Assembly: GCA_015234525.1 (NCBI GenBank)
Contig: JADGMX010000041.1
Location: 310,001 to 374,000, forward strand
Origin: Flavobacterium sp.
GTDB taxonomy: Bacteria; Bacteroidota; Bacteroidia; Flavobacteriales; Flavobacteriaceae
Reading direction: 5' to 3'
Length of the DNA: 64,000 bases
Positions 16,050 to 25,828 of this stretch are shown here, one piece after another. Position 1 is the stretch's first letter. Every line of letters begins with the position of its first letter. A program made the position numbers and the translations under genes. A model generated the notes under the pieces. The model was not told the DNA's origin and searched no databases. It saw only the letters and a program-made list of their open reading frames with translations.

Positions 16050-16958
16050 TTAACGCCGTCCGCCGCCACGAGATCCACCGCTACTGCTTCCGCCACGTGA
16101 TCCTGAACTGGTTCCTGACGAACGAGTCGGACTGCTGCTTGGCGTATAGTTGCTGCTTCGTGTTGAAGTAGAAGGCTGTCTTACAGTTCGCGTACCTGAA
16201 TTGGTTGAAGGCGTGTATGTATTTTGTGATCTGGTAGACGAATTTGAACGTGTGGTATTACTATTACGGCTGTTGATAAAAGTATCATTCCGTCTGCCGG
16301 TAGTGCCCTGAGTAGTATAAGTGCGTCTGCCGGAATTAGCGGTATTCAGGCTGCTACGTGAAGTTGAATAATTCCTGGCAGAGTTATAGGACTCACCACG
16401 GCGAGAACCGCGATATGAATTGTTGTAATAGTAATTGTTATTTACGTAAGGCGAACCCCATCCGTAGTTGTAGTATGGATAATAGCCGTGCCATCCCCAA
16501 CCCCATGAAGGTCCGTACCATGAATTCCACCCAAGTCCCCAAGATGGGCCGTACCAAGGATATGCCCAATAATTTGAATACCAGTAATTATTCCAAAGAC
16601 CGTATCCCCAATTATTGCCGTAAACATTTACCGTAATATTGTCCGGTTCAGAACCCCATCCCGCATCGCCGCCTGAATACGATTCTGTTGAGGCATCGGT
16701 GTCAGTATAACTATTATAAGAATCAACATCAGTAAAAATTTCAGCATCTTCATTTAAAGAACTGAAATAGTCTTTGTATCTATTGTTTGGTTCTTGAGCA
16801 GCAGGTTCTGATCTTCTTGCCTGACCATCAACATAGATGCCATCGCTGTCATAATAAGAACTGTTCTTATAAGACCCACAAGAAGTTGCCATAAACGCCA
16901 AAAGTCCGACCAGTGTGAAGGCGGACAAATACCGTTTTGTGAAGTATTTAGTTTTCAT
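16050..16958 (-). CDS. Low-complexity lipoprotein: Trp/Tyr/Gly-rich core and Ser/Thr/Arg/Gly-rich tail
   Basis: Lipobox LAFMATSCGSYK; NWGYGLWNNYWYSNYWAYPWYGPSWGLGWNSWYGPSWGWGWHGYYPYYNYGWG; tail SSSPTRSSGTSSGSRGGSSSGGSRGGGRR. Confidence 0.8.
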   Translation of the reverse strand: MKTKYFTKRYLSAFTLVGLLAFMATSCGSYKNSSYYDSDGIYVDGQARRSEPAAQEPNNRYKDYFSSLNEDAEIFTDVDSYNSYTDTDASTESYSGGDAGWGSEPDNITVNVYGNNWGYGLWNNYWYSNYWAYPWYGPSWGLGWNSWYGPSWGWGWHGYYPYYNYGWGSPYVNNNYYYNNSYRGSRRGESYNSARNYSTSRSSLNTANSGRRTYTTQGTTGRRNDTFINSRNSNTTRSNSSTRSQNTYTPSTNSGTRTVRQPSTSTRSSNYTPSSSPTRSSGTSSGSRGGSSSGGSRGGGRR

Positions 16959-16974
16959 AACGATAGCATTTTAA

Positions 16975-17004
16975 TTGTTGTACAAACAAATTTAGTTAGT
17001 TTTG
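16975..17004 (+). promoter_or_regulatory. Bacteroidota sigma-A-type promoter for proS
   Basis: TTG (16975-16977), N19, TAGTTTTG (16997-17004); exact TTG-N19-TAnnTTTG. Confidence 0.7.
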
Positions 17005-17057
17005 CTAAACTATTTAGTTAAAAAATTTGAAACAATATTTATGCCAAAACAATCAGT

Positions 17058-18536
17058 ATGAGTAAGAATATAACCACGCGATCAGAAGATTATTCAAAGT
17101 GGTACAACGAGTTGGTTGTCAAAGCAGATCTAGCTGAAAATTCAGGGGTAAGAGGGTGTATGGTGATTAAGCCGTACGGTTATGCTATTTGGGAAAAAAT
17201 GCAACGAGAATTAGACCGAATGTTCAAAGAAACAGGTCATCAAAATGCATATTTTCCGCTATTCGTGCCAAAAAGCATGTTTGAAGCTGAAGAGAAAAAT
17301 GCAGAAGGCTTTGCTAAAGAATGTGCGATTGTTACGCACTACCGTTTAAAGAACGATCCGGATCGACCGGGCAAGCTGATGGTTGACCCCAATGCGGCCC
17401 TTGAAGAAGAGCTGATTGTAAGACCAACAAGTGAAGCCATCATTTGGAGTACATATAAAAGTTGGGTGCAATCCTACCGCGATCTTCCGCTGTTAATTAA
17501 TCAATGGGCGAATGTTGTTCGGTGGGAGATGAGAACCAGATTATTTCTTCGAACTGCCGAGTTTTTGTGGCAGGAAGGTCATACGGCTCATGCCACCCGT
17601 CAGGAAGCGATTGAGGAATCAGAGAAAATGATGAACGTTTATGCCGAATTCGCCGAAAAATTTATGGCAATGCCTGTAATAAAAGGACTGAAAACTGAAT
17701 CAGAGCGCTTTGCAGGTGCCGAAGAAACCTATTGTATTGAGGCTTTAATGCAGGATGGAAAAGCGTTGCAGGCCGGGACATCTCACTTTTTAGGTCAAAA
17801 TTTTGCCAAAGCATTCGACGTGAAGTTTGCCAATAAAGAAGGTAAACAGGAATATGTATGGGGAACCTCATGGGGCGTTTCGACACGTTTGATGGGAGCT
17901 TTGGTCATGACGCATTCAGATGATAAGGGATTAGTGCTTCCGCCAAATCTCGCGCCAATACACGTGGTTATCGTTCCGATACATAGAACAGATGAACAAT
18001 TCGCCGCAATCTCTCAAGAAGCGGATAATCTGGTAGCAATGCTGCGAAAACTCGACATTTCGGTTAAGTATGACGACAGATTAACGCACAAGCCGGGATT
18101 CAAGTTTAATGAGTACGAACTTAAAGGCGTACCACTTCGTGTAGCAATCGGTCCGAATGATCTTGAAAACGGGACTTTTGAAGTGGCTCGTCGCGATACG
18201 TTAACCAAGGAAATCGTAGCTAAAGCAGATATCGTTAAGTACATTAGTGAAATGCTTGAAACGATTCAATCCGACTTATTTGTTAAAGCGCGTGACTATA
18301 GAGACTCGCATATAACCCATGTAGAGTCGTTTGATGAGTTTAAAGAAGTGCTTGAAACTAAAGGGGGATTCATCGCCGCACACTGGGATGGAACACCGGA
18401 AACGGAAGAAAAGATAAAAGACCTAACAAAAGCAACTATTCGTTGTGTGGCTTTAGACGCGGTTGAGGAGACTGGAAGCTGCGTATTTACGGGGAAACCC
18501 TCGACGAAAAGGGCACTTTTTGCAAAAGCCTATTAA
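17058..18536 (+). CDS. proS: Prolyl-tRNA synthetase (archaeal/eukaryotic-like type)
   Basis: [20 protein letters not shown]...[11 protein letters not shown]...[16 protein letters not shown]. Confidence 0.96.
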   Translation: MSKNITTRSEDYSKWYNELVVKADLAENSGVRGCMVIKPYGYAIWEKMQRELDRMFKETGHQNAYFPLFVPKSMFEAEEKNAEGFAKECAIVTHYRLKNDPDRPGKLMVDPNAALEEELIVRPTSEAIIWSTYKSWVQSYRDLPLLINQWANVVRWEMRTRLFLRTAEFLWQEGHTAHATRQEAIEESEKMMNVYAEFAEKFMAMPVIKGLKTESERFAGAEETYCIEALMQDGKALQAGTSHFLGQNFAKAFDVKFANKEGKQEYVWGTSWGVSTRLMGALVMTHSDDKGLVLPPNLAPIHVVIVPIHRTDEQFAAISQEADNLVAMLRKLDISVKYDDRLTHKPGFKFNEYELKGVPLRVAIGPNDLENGTFEVARRDTLTKEIVAKADIVKYISEMLETIQSDLFVKARDYRDSHITHVESFDEFKEVLETKGGFIAAHWDGTPETEEKIKDLTKATIRCVALDAVEETGSCVFTGKPSTKRALFAKAY

Positions 18537-18562
18537 ATTTTCAAAAAAAAGCTGCTACACTC

Positions 18563-18592
18563 TTGCGCGAATAAAAAATAGTTGTATTTTTG
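18563..18592 (+). promoter_or_regulatory. Bacteroidota sigma-A-type promoter for tRNA-Glu pair
   Basis: TTG (18563-18565), N19, TATTTTTG (18585-18592); exact consensus. Confidence 0.8.
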
Positions 18593-18610
18593 CATCCGAA
18601 TTAGAGAGCA

Positions 18611-18682
18611 GGCCCGTTCGTCTATCGGTTAGGACGCCAGGTTTTCATCCTGGTAAGGGGGGTTCGATTCCCCCACGGGCTA
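18611..18682 (+). tRNA. tRNA-Glu(TTC)
   Basis: GGCCCGT/ACGGGCT acceptor stem, CCAGG-TTTTCAT-CCTGG anticodon arm, GGGGG-TTCGATT-CCCCC T-arm. Confidence 0.95.
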
Positions 18683-18727
18683 CAAATTCAGTTTTACTGA
18701 AAAGAGCGAAGGCCTTAGAAGAACAAT

Positions 18728-18799
18728 GGTCCGTTCGTCTAGGGGTTAGGACGCCAGGTTTTCATCCTGGTAACAGGGGTTCGATTCCCCTACGGACTA
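18728..18799 (+). tRNA. tRNA-Glu(TTC)
   Basis: GGTCCGT/ACGGACT acceptor stem, same anticodon arm, AGGGG-TTCGATT-CCCCT T-arm. Confidence 0.95.
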
Positions 18800-18829
18800 C
18801 AATAAAATATAATAATCTTAGAAGAAAAA

Positions 18830-19081
18830 ATGGCAAATCATAAGTCCGCTTTAAAAAGAATCAGATCTAACGAAAAAAGAAGAGTATTAAACAGATACCA
18901 GCACAAGACAACTCGTAATGCAATCAAAGCATTGAGATTGGCTACTGAAAAATCAGATGCTACATCTAAACTTTCTGCAGTTATTTCTATGATCGACAAA
19001 TTGGCTAAGAAAAACATCATTCACGATAACAAAGCTTCAAACCTTAAGTCTAAATTGACTAAGCACGTAGCTAAGCTGTAA
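18830..19081 (+). CDS. rpsT: 30S ribosomal protein S20
   Basis: MANHKSALKRIRSNEKRRVLNRYQHKTTRNAIKAL. Confidence 0.96.
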   Translation: MANHKSALKRIRSNEKRRVLNRYQHKTTRNAIKALRLATEKSDATSKLSAVISMIDKLAKKNIIHDNKASNLKSKLTKHVAKL

Positions 19082-19104
19082 TCGTAACCGATCGATACTA
19101 ACTG

Positions 19105-19131
19105 AAAGCTCCTTTAACGGGAGCTTTTTTT
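19105..19131 (+). terminator. Intrinsic terminator after rpsT
   Basis: AAAGCTCCtttaacGGGAGCTTTTTTT. Confidence 0.88.
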
Positions 19132-19150
19132 ATGTTTACAGTTTGTTTGT

Positions 19151-19549
19151 TTAGATCAGTTGTTTTAATTGCTCAAGCACATTTGTCGTTATCGGCTTTG
19201 ACAGGAATTCGACCACCATTGGATAATTCTTTGTTTTCTCAACATCGCGCGGATCTATTGTCGAGGAGAGAACAATCACTTTCGTGTTACTGAAATAGGT
19301 AGGGTAGATGCCGTTTGAAAAATTGTCTAAAAATTCCCAACCGCCCATCACCGGCATGTTCAAATCCAGCAATATCAATTCAGGATACGTATCTCGATCG
19401 CACGAAATCAACGCGTCAAAATATTGTAATGCTTCCTCGCCATTGTTTGCTGAATCTGTAATCTTTGCAAATTCCGCTTTATTGATGACTTTTCGGCACA
19501 GCATCACGGTGATTGGATCATCATCAACACATAGTATTTTTCCGATCAT
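19151..19549 (-). CDS. Single-domain response regulator
   Basis: ILCVDDDPITVMLCRKVI...ILLDLNMPVMGGWEFL...VIVLSS...LSKPI. Confidence 0.92.
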   Translation of the reverse strand: MIGKILCVDDDPITVMLCRKVINKAEFAKITDSANNGEEALQYFDALISCDRDTYPELILLDLNMPVMGGWEFLDNFSNGIYPTYFSNTKVIVLSSTIDPRDVEKTKNYPMVVEFLSKPITTNVLEQLKQLI

Positions 19550-19550
19550 A

Positions 19551-22500
19551 TTACCTGTTTTTAAAGGTTAATGTAAATGTTGTTCCTTTGTTTACTTCAC
19601 TTTGAACCGAAATGGTTCCGCCCATAGTTTCTACTTGCGATTTAACCAAGTACAACCCGAGTCCCTTACTGTCCGGATAATTGTGGAATCTTTGGTATAA
19701 TCCAAAAATCTTCTCCGCATTTCGGACCAGATCGATTCCAATCCCATTATCTTTAAAAATCAGCACAGTATTACTTCCGATCTCTTTCGACGAAATATTA
19801 ATCTTCAATTGTCGGTTTGTCGATCGGTATTTAATGGCATTTGTCAGCAAATTAAGCAAAATACTTTCAAGATATGCTTTATTCATATTGACAAGCGTCA
19901 TCTTTTTTAATTCGATCTTGATGATTGGTTTGTGAAGCCCAATCATGTAACTCAGCTGGTTAAAGACATTCTCAAAAACATCTTTAATGGTTACTTCTTC
20001 TTTTTCAATCGACGGATTGTCTTTGATGATGACGACTTTTACCAAATCGTTAATGGTCTCATTTAAAAGGTGAGTCGATTTTGAAAAACCATTGATAATC
20101 TCGTTTAATTCCTCGTTTTCCACCGGCATGTCTTCAATCAAATCCAATAATCCGATGAGATTCGACAGCGGTGCTCGCAAATTGTGTGACGTTATATATG
20201 AGAATTGCTTAAGATCTTTGTTGTTTTGAGTCAACTCCTGAATCAATTGCTCTTTTTCTTTCTCCTGACGCTTCTCAGTTGTAATATCACGTTGAATCGA
20301 AATCCAATGCGAATGTTCACCTTCTTTATTTGTAATCGGGATCATCGAGAAGTTCACCCAATATTCTTCACCGTTTTTCTTGTGATTTATCGTCTCAAAC
20401 TTAAATTCCTTTTTAAATTTTAAGGCCTGAGACAATTTGGTAATTTCTCCGGCTACCGACTGTCGACCCATAAAGATTGAAGGCGATTTTCCAACAACTT
20501 CATCAGGCGAAAAACCTGTCATCTGGGTAAATGCCGGATTGACAAATACGATTTTCGGAACGCTGTTGTTTGTTTTTTCAGCTTCGGTAATCACAACCGA
20601 ATCCTTGGTTTGAGTAACAACTGTTTCGAGGAGTTTCAGTCGCTGTTCTTCCTGCTTTTGTTTGGTCACATCCTGCATCGCCGAAATCATTCGGATCGGC
20701 CGGCCGTTTATATCTTTGACTAGGAAACCACGATCGTATACATGTTTGTACGTACCATCCGCGCAAGCGAAACGATACTCATCCTGCCATTTTTCCAACT
20801 TGTCTTCAAGAAAGCTGTAAAGCCGGATCGATACTCGCAAACTATCCTCAGGATGAATCCGATCAAACCACCATTTGGAGGTATTGCCGATCTCTTCCCG
20901 CGGGTAGCCAAAAATACCCTGAATTCCGCGGTTCCAAACCACATGATCTTCCTGTATCTTCCAATCCCAAACCGTATCACTAGTCGCTTTTGCAACAATG
21001 TCGTATCGCTCTTTTGCTTGAGCCGTTTCTTCCAGCGCATCTTTATTTTCAAGCAGCAGCCCGATGAGATTGCCAACGCGTTGAAGTAAAATCCGATCCT
21101 GATCTGACGGTGTTTTCGCAATTGGGAAATGTGTCGAGAACGTCGCAACTACTTTGCCATTCCGCTTCTTGACCGGCGTTAGCCAACACGATTTATATCC
21201 AAACGGCACAACCATCTTTAAGAACTCGATGCACTCAGGGTCGCTTTCAATGTCAGTTAGGAAAATGAAATTTCCGCTCATTAACTGCTTGGTATACTTG
21301 ACCGAAATCTTTTCAAGGCTTGTTCCTTCAACAATATTTACGTATTCAGGATCGAGGGATTTTGCTGATAATTTAGTGAGTGTCCCGGTATCGGTTATCA
21401 TATTTATCGAGCAGTGTGAAAGCGGCAGAAGATGCTCGAAATTTTCAACCAACTTGTCAATAACATCGTTGAAACTCACGTTTGGATCGGCGTTGAGCTC
21501 GTAAATGTTTTTCTCCAAGCTCAAGATTCGCTCTTGGTAATTCCGAACCGAAACATCCTGAAGCGCACCAATTTTTTTAACGGGCACGCCATTGATCCAA
21601 ACGATCTTAAACCGATCAAGAATATCCGCATACGAACTATCTACACGTCTCATTCGGTATTCGATTTCAAAGTGCGTTTTCTTGTCGGATTCAATTGCCG
21701 CCGAAAAGAAAGTCAGCACCCGCTTGATATCGTCGGGATGAAGCAGGCTGATGAAAAACGCAAGATCGGTTACATGATTGTCAATCTCGTGGCCGAACAT
21801 AATATGATAGGTCGATCCGGTGATGTAAATCTGCTCGGTAATGAAATCGTAGGTATAAATGGCATCACTCGTTGCTTTTGCAACCGCCTCAAACCTCTCA
21901 TTGGCATCACGAACTTTCTGCTCGTTTTCAATTCTGGCAGTAACATCACGCGAGTTGATCAAAAATCCATCGATTATCGCATCATCTGTTGCGTTGCTGG
22001 CAATTGATTCCAACCAAACATAGGTTCCATTCGAATGTTTAAATCTGAACGGTTTGGATACAATTTGCTTTTTATTGCGAACTTTTCGGTATAATTTGAT
22101 TACATACCGAATGTCCTCACGGTGAATGTGTCGGAGGATATTTGTTCCGAGTAATTCTTCGGGAGAATAGCCTACGATGGTTTTGTGGTTCGGGCTGACA
22201 TATTTTACGACGCCATCGGCCGCCATAATTAAGATGGCATCACCACTTTCCTGAACAAGATATTTAAACCGGCGTTCACTTTCCGCAAGCGCCGACTCCG
22301 ATTTTAATTTTTCAGTTATATCCAGAGATACCACCAATCGGGCACGTTCGCCCTGGAACTCCAGTTCGGTAGCGTCGAGCTGTACATCGATGATCTGGCC
22401 GTTCTTTTTTCTGTGCTTATAATAACCACGAACCGCTTTCGTACTGCCTTCAATCTCCCGTAGCGATTTGTGTAAAATTTTCAGTTCTTCTTCAGGCCGA

Positions 22501-23054
22501 ATGTCTTTAATGGTCATTTCCAAAAATTCTTCCCGCGAATATCCGTAGTGTTCTACTGCCGCAAAATTCACGTCCAGGAATCTGAGTGTATCACGATGAT
22601 AAATCCATTTTGGCATCGGACCTTGGTCAAAAAGCATCTTATACTTTTCCTCAGATGCCTTTATTCTGCTTAAGTAGGACTTTCGTTCTAAACAATAGGT
22701 AATGCTTTTATGGATTTGAAACGGCGTCAATTCTTCTTTAACGAGATAATCTGCAACTCCGGCCGCAAGTAGGTCTGAAGAAAAAGAAAGCTTGATATCG
22801 GTTAAGACTATAATCGGAATGTCTCCTGAACGTTTCTTAACGTTTTCCAGCAACTCGCGCCAATTGTCTTCAATGGCCAAATCCACAATGATGATGTCGA
22901 TCGCGTCACTTGAGAAGACTGCGGTGTTGAGTGATTCAGCTAAGCGAATTTCCACCGATGGAAAACCCTGTGTAATGAAACTCTCTATGCGTGCAAAGTC
23001 TTCGTGGCTATCGCCAAGTACCAAAACGTTAAAATCAAGTTCGGTAGCAATCAT
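19551..23054 (-). CDS. Multi-PAS sensor histidine kinase with N-terminal receiver-like domain
   Basis: N-terminal REC-like (IIIVDLAIEDNW), several PAS blocks (EKYKMLFDQGP, RRFKYLVQESGDA, ERFEAVAKATSDA, ERYDIVAKATSDT, VTQTKDSVVIT), H-box SHNLRAPLSNLIG, HATPase GIGIDLV...GLGLYLVKSQVE. Confidence 0.92.
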   Translation of the reverse strand: MIATELDFNVLVLGDSHEDFARIESFITQGFPSVEIRLAESLNTAVFSSDAIDIIIVDLAIEDNWRELLENVKKRSGDIPIIVLTDIKLSFSSDLLAAGVADYLVKEELTPFQIHKSITYCLERKSYLSRIKASEEKYKMLFDQGPMPKWIYHRDTLRFLDVNFAAVEHYGYSREEFLEMTIKDIRPEEELKILHKSLREIEGSTKAVRGYYKHRKKNGQIIDVQLDATELEFQGERARLVVSLDITEKLKSESALAESERRFKYLVQESGDAILIMAADGVVKYVSPNHKTIVGYSPEELLGTNILRHIHREDIRYVIKLYRKVRNKKQIVSKPFRFKHSNGTYVWLESIASNATDDAIIDGFLINSRDVTARIENEQKVRDANERFEAVAKATSDAIYTYDFITEQIYITGSTYHIMFGHEIDNHVTDLAFFISLLHPDDIKRVLTFFSAAIESDKKTHFEIEYRMRRVDSSYADILDRFKIVWINGVPVKKIGALQDVSVRNYQERILSLEKNIYELNADPNVSFNDVIDKLVENFEHLLPLSHCSINMITDTGTLTKLSAKSLDPEYVNIVEGTSLEKISVKYTKQLMSGNFIFLTDIESDPECIEFLKMVVPFGYKSCWLTPVKKRNGKVVATFSTHFPIAKTPSDQDRILLQRVGNLIGLLLENKDALEETAQAKERYDIVAKATSDTVWDWKIQEDHVVWNRGIQGIFGYPREEIGNTSKWWFDRIHPEDSLRVSIRLYSFLEDKLEKWQDEYRFACADGTYKHVYDRGFLVKDINGRPIRMISAMQDVTKQKQEEQRLKLLETVVTQTKDSVVITEAEKTNNSVPKIVFVNPAFTQMTGFSPDEVVGKSPSIFMGRQSVAGEITKLSQALKFKKEFKFETINHKKNGEEYWVNFSMIPITNKEGEHSHWISIQRDITTEKRQEKEKEQLIQELTQNNKDLKQFSYITSHNLRAPLSNLIGLLDLIEDMPVENEELNEIINGFSKSTHLLNETINDLVKVVIIKDNPSIEKEEVTIKDVFENVFNQLSYMIGLHKPIIKIELKKMTLVNMNKAYLESILLNLLTNAIKYRSTNRQLKINISSKEIGSNTVLIFKDNGIGIDLVRNAEKIFGLYQRFHNYPDSKGLGLYLVKSQVETMGGTISVQSEVNKGTTFTLTFKNR

Positions 23055-23476
23055 GTTTTACCTGTGTTTGGTTGATGAGTGGCCCAAAACAACTCAACTG
23101 CGTTGATCACCCGCTTAAAATCAGCAGGATCTACAGGTTTCTGAACGGTTGTTACCGATCCATAGTCACTATCGCGCAACATTCGGTTGCTGCCACTGGT
23201 GAGCATTATCACCGGAATGTTGCTCGTCTTGACGTTGCTTTTGATATTCCGCAGAACATCATAGCCGTCAAGGGTCGGTAAGTCGACATCAAGCAAGATC
23301 AGGTCGGGATCTTTCGCATATTGATAAGATCCGCTTTGCGCGATAAACTCAAGCGCATCCTGACCGTCTTTAACGACCGAGACTTCAATAGAGAGCGTTC
23401 CCTCATGAAGTGCTTCCAGAGTTAGTAAGATGTCACCTTCGTTATCCTCCACTAGTAAGATATGCACTGGCGCCAT
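23051..23476 (-). CDS. Single-domain (Rcp-like) response regulator
   Basis: HILLVEDNEGDILLTLEAL...LILLDVDLPTLDGYDVLRNIK...VIMLTS...QKPVD; 4-nt overlap with the kinase gene. Confidence 0.92.
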   Translation of the reverse strand: MAPVHILLVEDNEGDILLTLEALHEGTLSIEVSVVKDGQDALEFIAQSGSYQYAKDPDLILLDVDLPTLDGYDVLRNIKSNVKTSNIPVIMLTSGSNRMLRDSDYGSVTTVQKPVDPADFKRVINAVELFWATHQPNTGKT

Positions 23477-23556
23477 GTTTTGTTGAGATTGGGTTGGGCA
23501 AATATATATAAACTATTCACATTTTATTACTAAAAACAATCCTTTGATACTAGGTT

Positions 23557-23676
23557 TTACACAACATCGTGACCTATTTCGACCACATGTGCCTCACCGC
23601 TCTTTTGATCGTCGTACAAATAAAAGTAAGGAATTTTAATATGCCCAAAACGGTTTAGTCGCTGAGGCTCGGTTAA
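23557..23676 (-). pseudogene. Probable decayed C-terminal tail of an integrase-core (DDE) transposase
   Basis: Intergenic open frame after a TAG, without start: LTEPQRLNRFGHIKIPYFYLYDDQKSGEAHVVEIGHDVV*; resembles the post-catalytic beta-barrel tail of such transposases. Confidence 0.35.
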
Positions 23677-23837
23677 CTACAAATATTATAGACTAATAGC
23701 GCCCAATATTGCATTTAATCGCTTATTTTGTAAGTATTGTCTGTAATTCAGGCAGGTGCAATCCTATTTTATTACAAATTATTTATTCTTAATTCCTCGT
23801 GGTTCAAATAAATGCATTTTTTTAAAAAATTATATCC

Positions 23838-23845
23838 TACATTTG
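23838..23845 (+). promoter_or_regulatory. -7 element of typA promoter (TACATTTG); no clear -33 TTG
   Basis: tcctacatttgcaccc, 20 nt upstream of ATG. Confidence 0.5.
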
Positions 23846-23864
23846 CACCCTTAAAAAAAATTAG

Positions 23865-25661
23865 ATGGAATCTATAAGAAACATTGCTATCATTGCACAC
23901 GTCGACCACGGGAAAACGACGCTAGTTGACAAAATCATGTACCACTGCCAGCTTTTCCGAGAGAATGTAAATACCGGCGACCTAATCCTTGACAACAATG
24001 ATCTTGAACGTGAAAGAGGTATCACAATTACCTCGAAAAACGTTTCCGTAGTATATAAAGGAACAAAAATCAACATTATCGATACGCCCGGTCACGCCGA
24101 TTTCGGTGGGGAAGTAGAACGTGTCCTAAACATGGCCGACGGTGTTTGCCTTCTTGTGGATGCCTTCGAAGGCCCAATGCCACAAACGCGTTTCGTACTC
24201 CAGAAAGCAATTGACCTCGGACTAAAACCATGCGTGGTTATCAATAAAGTAGATAAAGAAAATTGTACTCCCGAAGAAGTACACGAAAAAGTATTCGACC
24301 TGATGTTCGAACTTGGCGCTTCTGAAGAACAACTCGACTTCCCAACCGTTTACGGTTCTGCCAAAAACAACTGGATGTCTGACGACTTTAGAAACCAAAC
24401 CGAAAATATCGAACCGCTTCTCGATATGGTTATCAAAAACGTTCCCGCACCAAAAGTGTCTGAAGGAACACCACAAATGCTAATCACATCACTGGATTTC
24501 TCATCGTTTACAGGTCGTATCGCTATCGGCCGACTTGAGCGCGGTGTCCTTAAAGAAGGTATGCCGATCTCACTCGTAAAACGCGACGGAAAAGTAATCA
24601 AATCACGTATCAAAGAACTTCATACTTTCGAAGGTCTTGGACGTAAAAAAGTAGACGAAGTTGTAGCAGGAGATATCTGCGCCGTGGTTGGAATCGAAGG
24701 TTTTGAAATTGGCGACACCATCGCCGACTTCGACAATCCCGAAGCGCTTCAAACCATCGCCATCGACGAGCCAACAATGAGCATGCTCTTCACAATCAAC
24801 GACTCGCCGTTCTTCGGTAAAGAAGGTAAATTCGTTACTTCTCGACATATCAAAGACCGTTTGGCAAAAGAACTTGAAAAAAACCTCGCGCTTAAAGTAG
24901 GAGAAACCGATTCAGCTGATAAATTCATGGTTTTTGGCCGTGGCGTTCTTCACTTGTCAGTCCTTATCGAAACAATGCGCCGCGAAGGCTACGAACTTCA
25001 AATCGGTCAGCCACAAGTTATCATCAAAGAAATTGACGGTAAAAAGTGTGAGCCAATCGAAGAATTAACCATCGACCTTCCTGAAAATTTATCAGGTCGC
25101 GCAGTCGAATTCGTAACCATCCGTAAAGGCGAAATGCTTTCAATGGAAGGCAAAGGCGACCGTATGATCGTAAAATTCAATATCCCGTCACGTGGAATCA
25201 TCGGACTCCGTAACCAACTTCTTACCGCAACAGCCGGAGAAGCAATCATGGCGCACCGTTTCATCGGATACGAGCCGTACAAAGGCGAAATTCCCGGTCG
25301 TAACAACGGATCTTTAATCTCAATGGAAAATGGTAAAGCAATTCCTTACTCAATCGATAAACTTCAAGATCGCGGTAAATTCTTCGTCGATCCAAACGAA
25401 GATATCTATGAAGGTCAGGTTATTGGCGAAAACACTCGTAGCGACGATATGACTGTTAACGTAACCAAAACCAAAAAACTTTCAAACGTTCGTTCTTCAG
25501 GGGCAGACGACAAAGCGCGTATCATTCCGGCAATCAAATTCTCACTCGAAGAAGCGCTCGAATATATCCAAAAAGACGAATATGTTGAGGTTACGCCAAA
25601 ATCAATTCGTTTGCGTAAGATCTACCTGAACGAAAACGATCGCAAGCGTTTCAAAATGTAA
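23865..25661 (+). CDS. typA: Translational GTPase TypA/BipA
   Basis: [32 protein letters not shown]...[18 protein letters not shown]. Confidence 0.96.
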   Translation: MESIRNIAIIAHVDHGKTTLVDKIMYHCQLFRENVNTGDLILDNNDLERERGITITSKNVSVVYKGTKINIIDTPGHADFGGEVERVLNMADGVCLLVDAFEGPMPQTRFVLQKAIDLGLKPCVVINKVDKENCTPEEVHEKVFDLMFELGASEEQLDFPTVYGSAKNNWMSDDFRNQTENIEPLLDMVIKNVPAPKVSEGTPQMLITSLDFSSFTGRIAIGRLERGVLKEGMPISLVKRDGKVIKSRIKELHTFEGLGRKKVDEVVAGDICAVVGIEGFEIGDTIADFDNPEALQTIAIDEPTMSMLFTINDSPFFGKEGKFVTSRHIKDRLAKELEKNLALKVGETDSADKFMVFGRGVLHLSVLIETMRREGYELQIGQPQVIIKEIDGKKCEPIEELTIDLPENLSGRAVEFVTIRKGEMLSMEGKGDRMIVKFNIPSRGIIGLRNQLLTATAGEAIMAHRFIGYEPYKGEIPGRNNGSLISMENGKAIPYSIDKLQDRGKFFVDPNEDIYEGQVIGENTRSDDMTVNVTKTKKLSNVRSSGADDKARIIPAIKFSLEEALEYIQKDEYVEVTPKSIRLRKIYLNENDRKRFKM

Positions 25662-25679
25662 TTTCAGTCCAATAAATAG

Positions 25680-25712
25680 AAAAAGTCATTCGAAAGAGTG
25701 GCTTTTTTTTAT
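25680..25712 (+). terminator. Intrinsic terminator after typA
   Basis: AAAGTCATTCgaaaGAGTGGCTTTTTTTT (two G.T pairs). Confidence 0.75.
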
Positions 25713-25799
25713 GCAGCTATTTCCTGCTTTCGCCTGTATCTTTTTTATTCTCGGCTAAAAGCCTCAAATAAAAAAGGATGCCGGCTCTATCAGGGCTGC
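25713..25799 (+). repeat. Family A intergenic palindromic repeat
   Basis: GCAGCTATTTCCTGCTTTCGCCTGTATCTTTTTTATT...AATAAAAAAGGATGCCGGCTCTATCAGGGCTGC. Confidence 0.7.
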
Positions 25800-25828
25800 T
25801 GTCGTAAGTTGTTTATGTGCTTTTTTAA

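Noticed and set aside
16442-16627. 61-aa minus-strand ORF with His/Gly/Ile-rich sequence
   Set aside because: Alternative frame of the low-complexity lipoprotein gene; composition explained by the underlying repeats.
18463-18843. 126-aa plus-strand ORF spanning the proS end and both tRNA-Glu genes
   Set aside because: It overlaps two clear tRNAs and the proS 3' end in another frame; the repeated peptide comes from the tRNA sequences.
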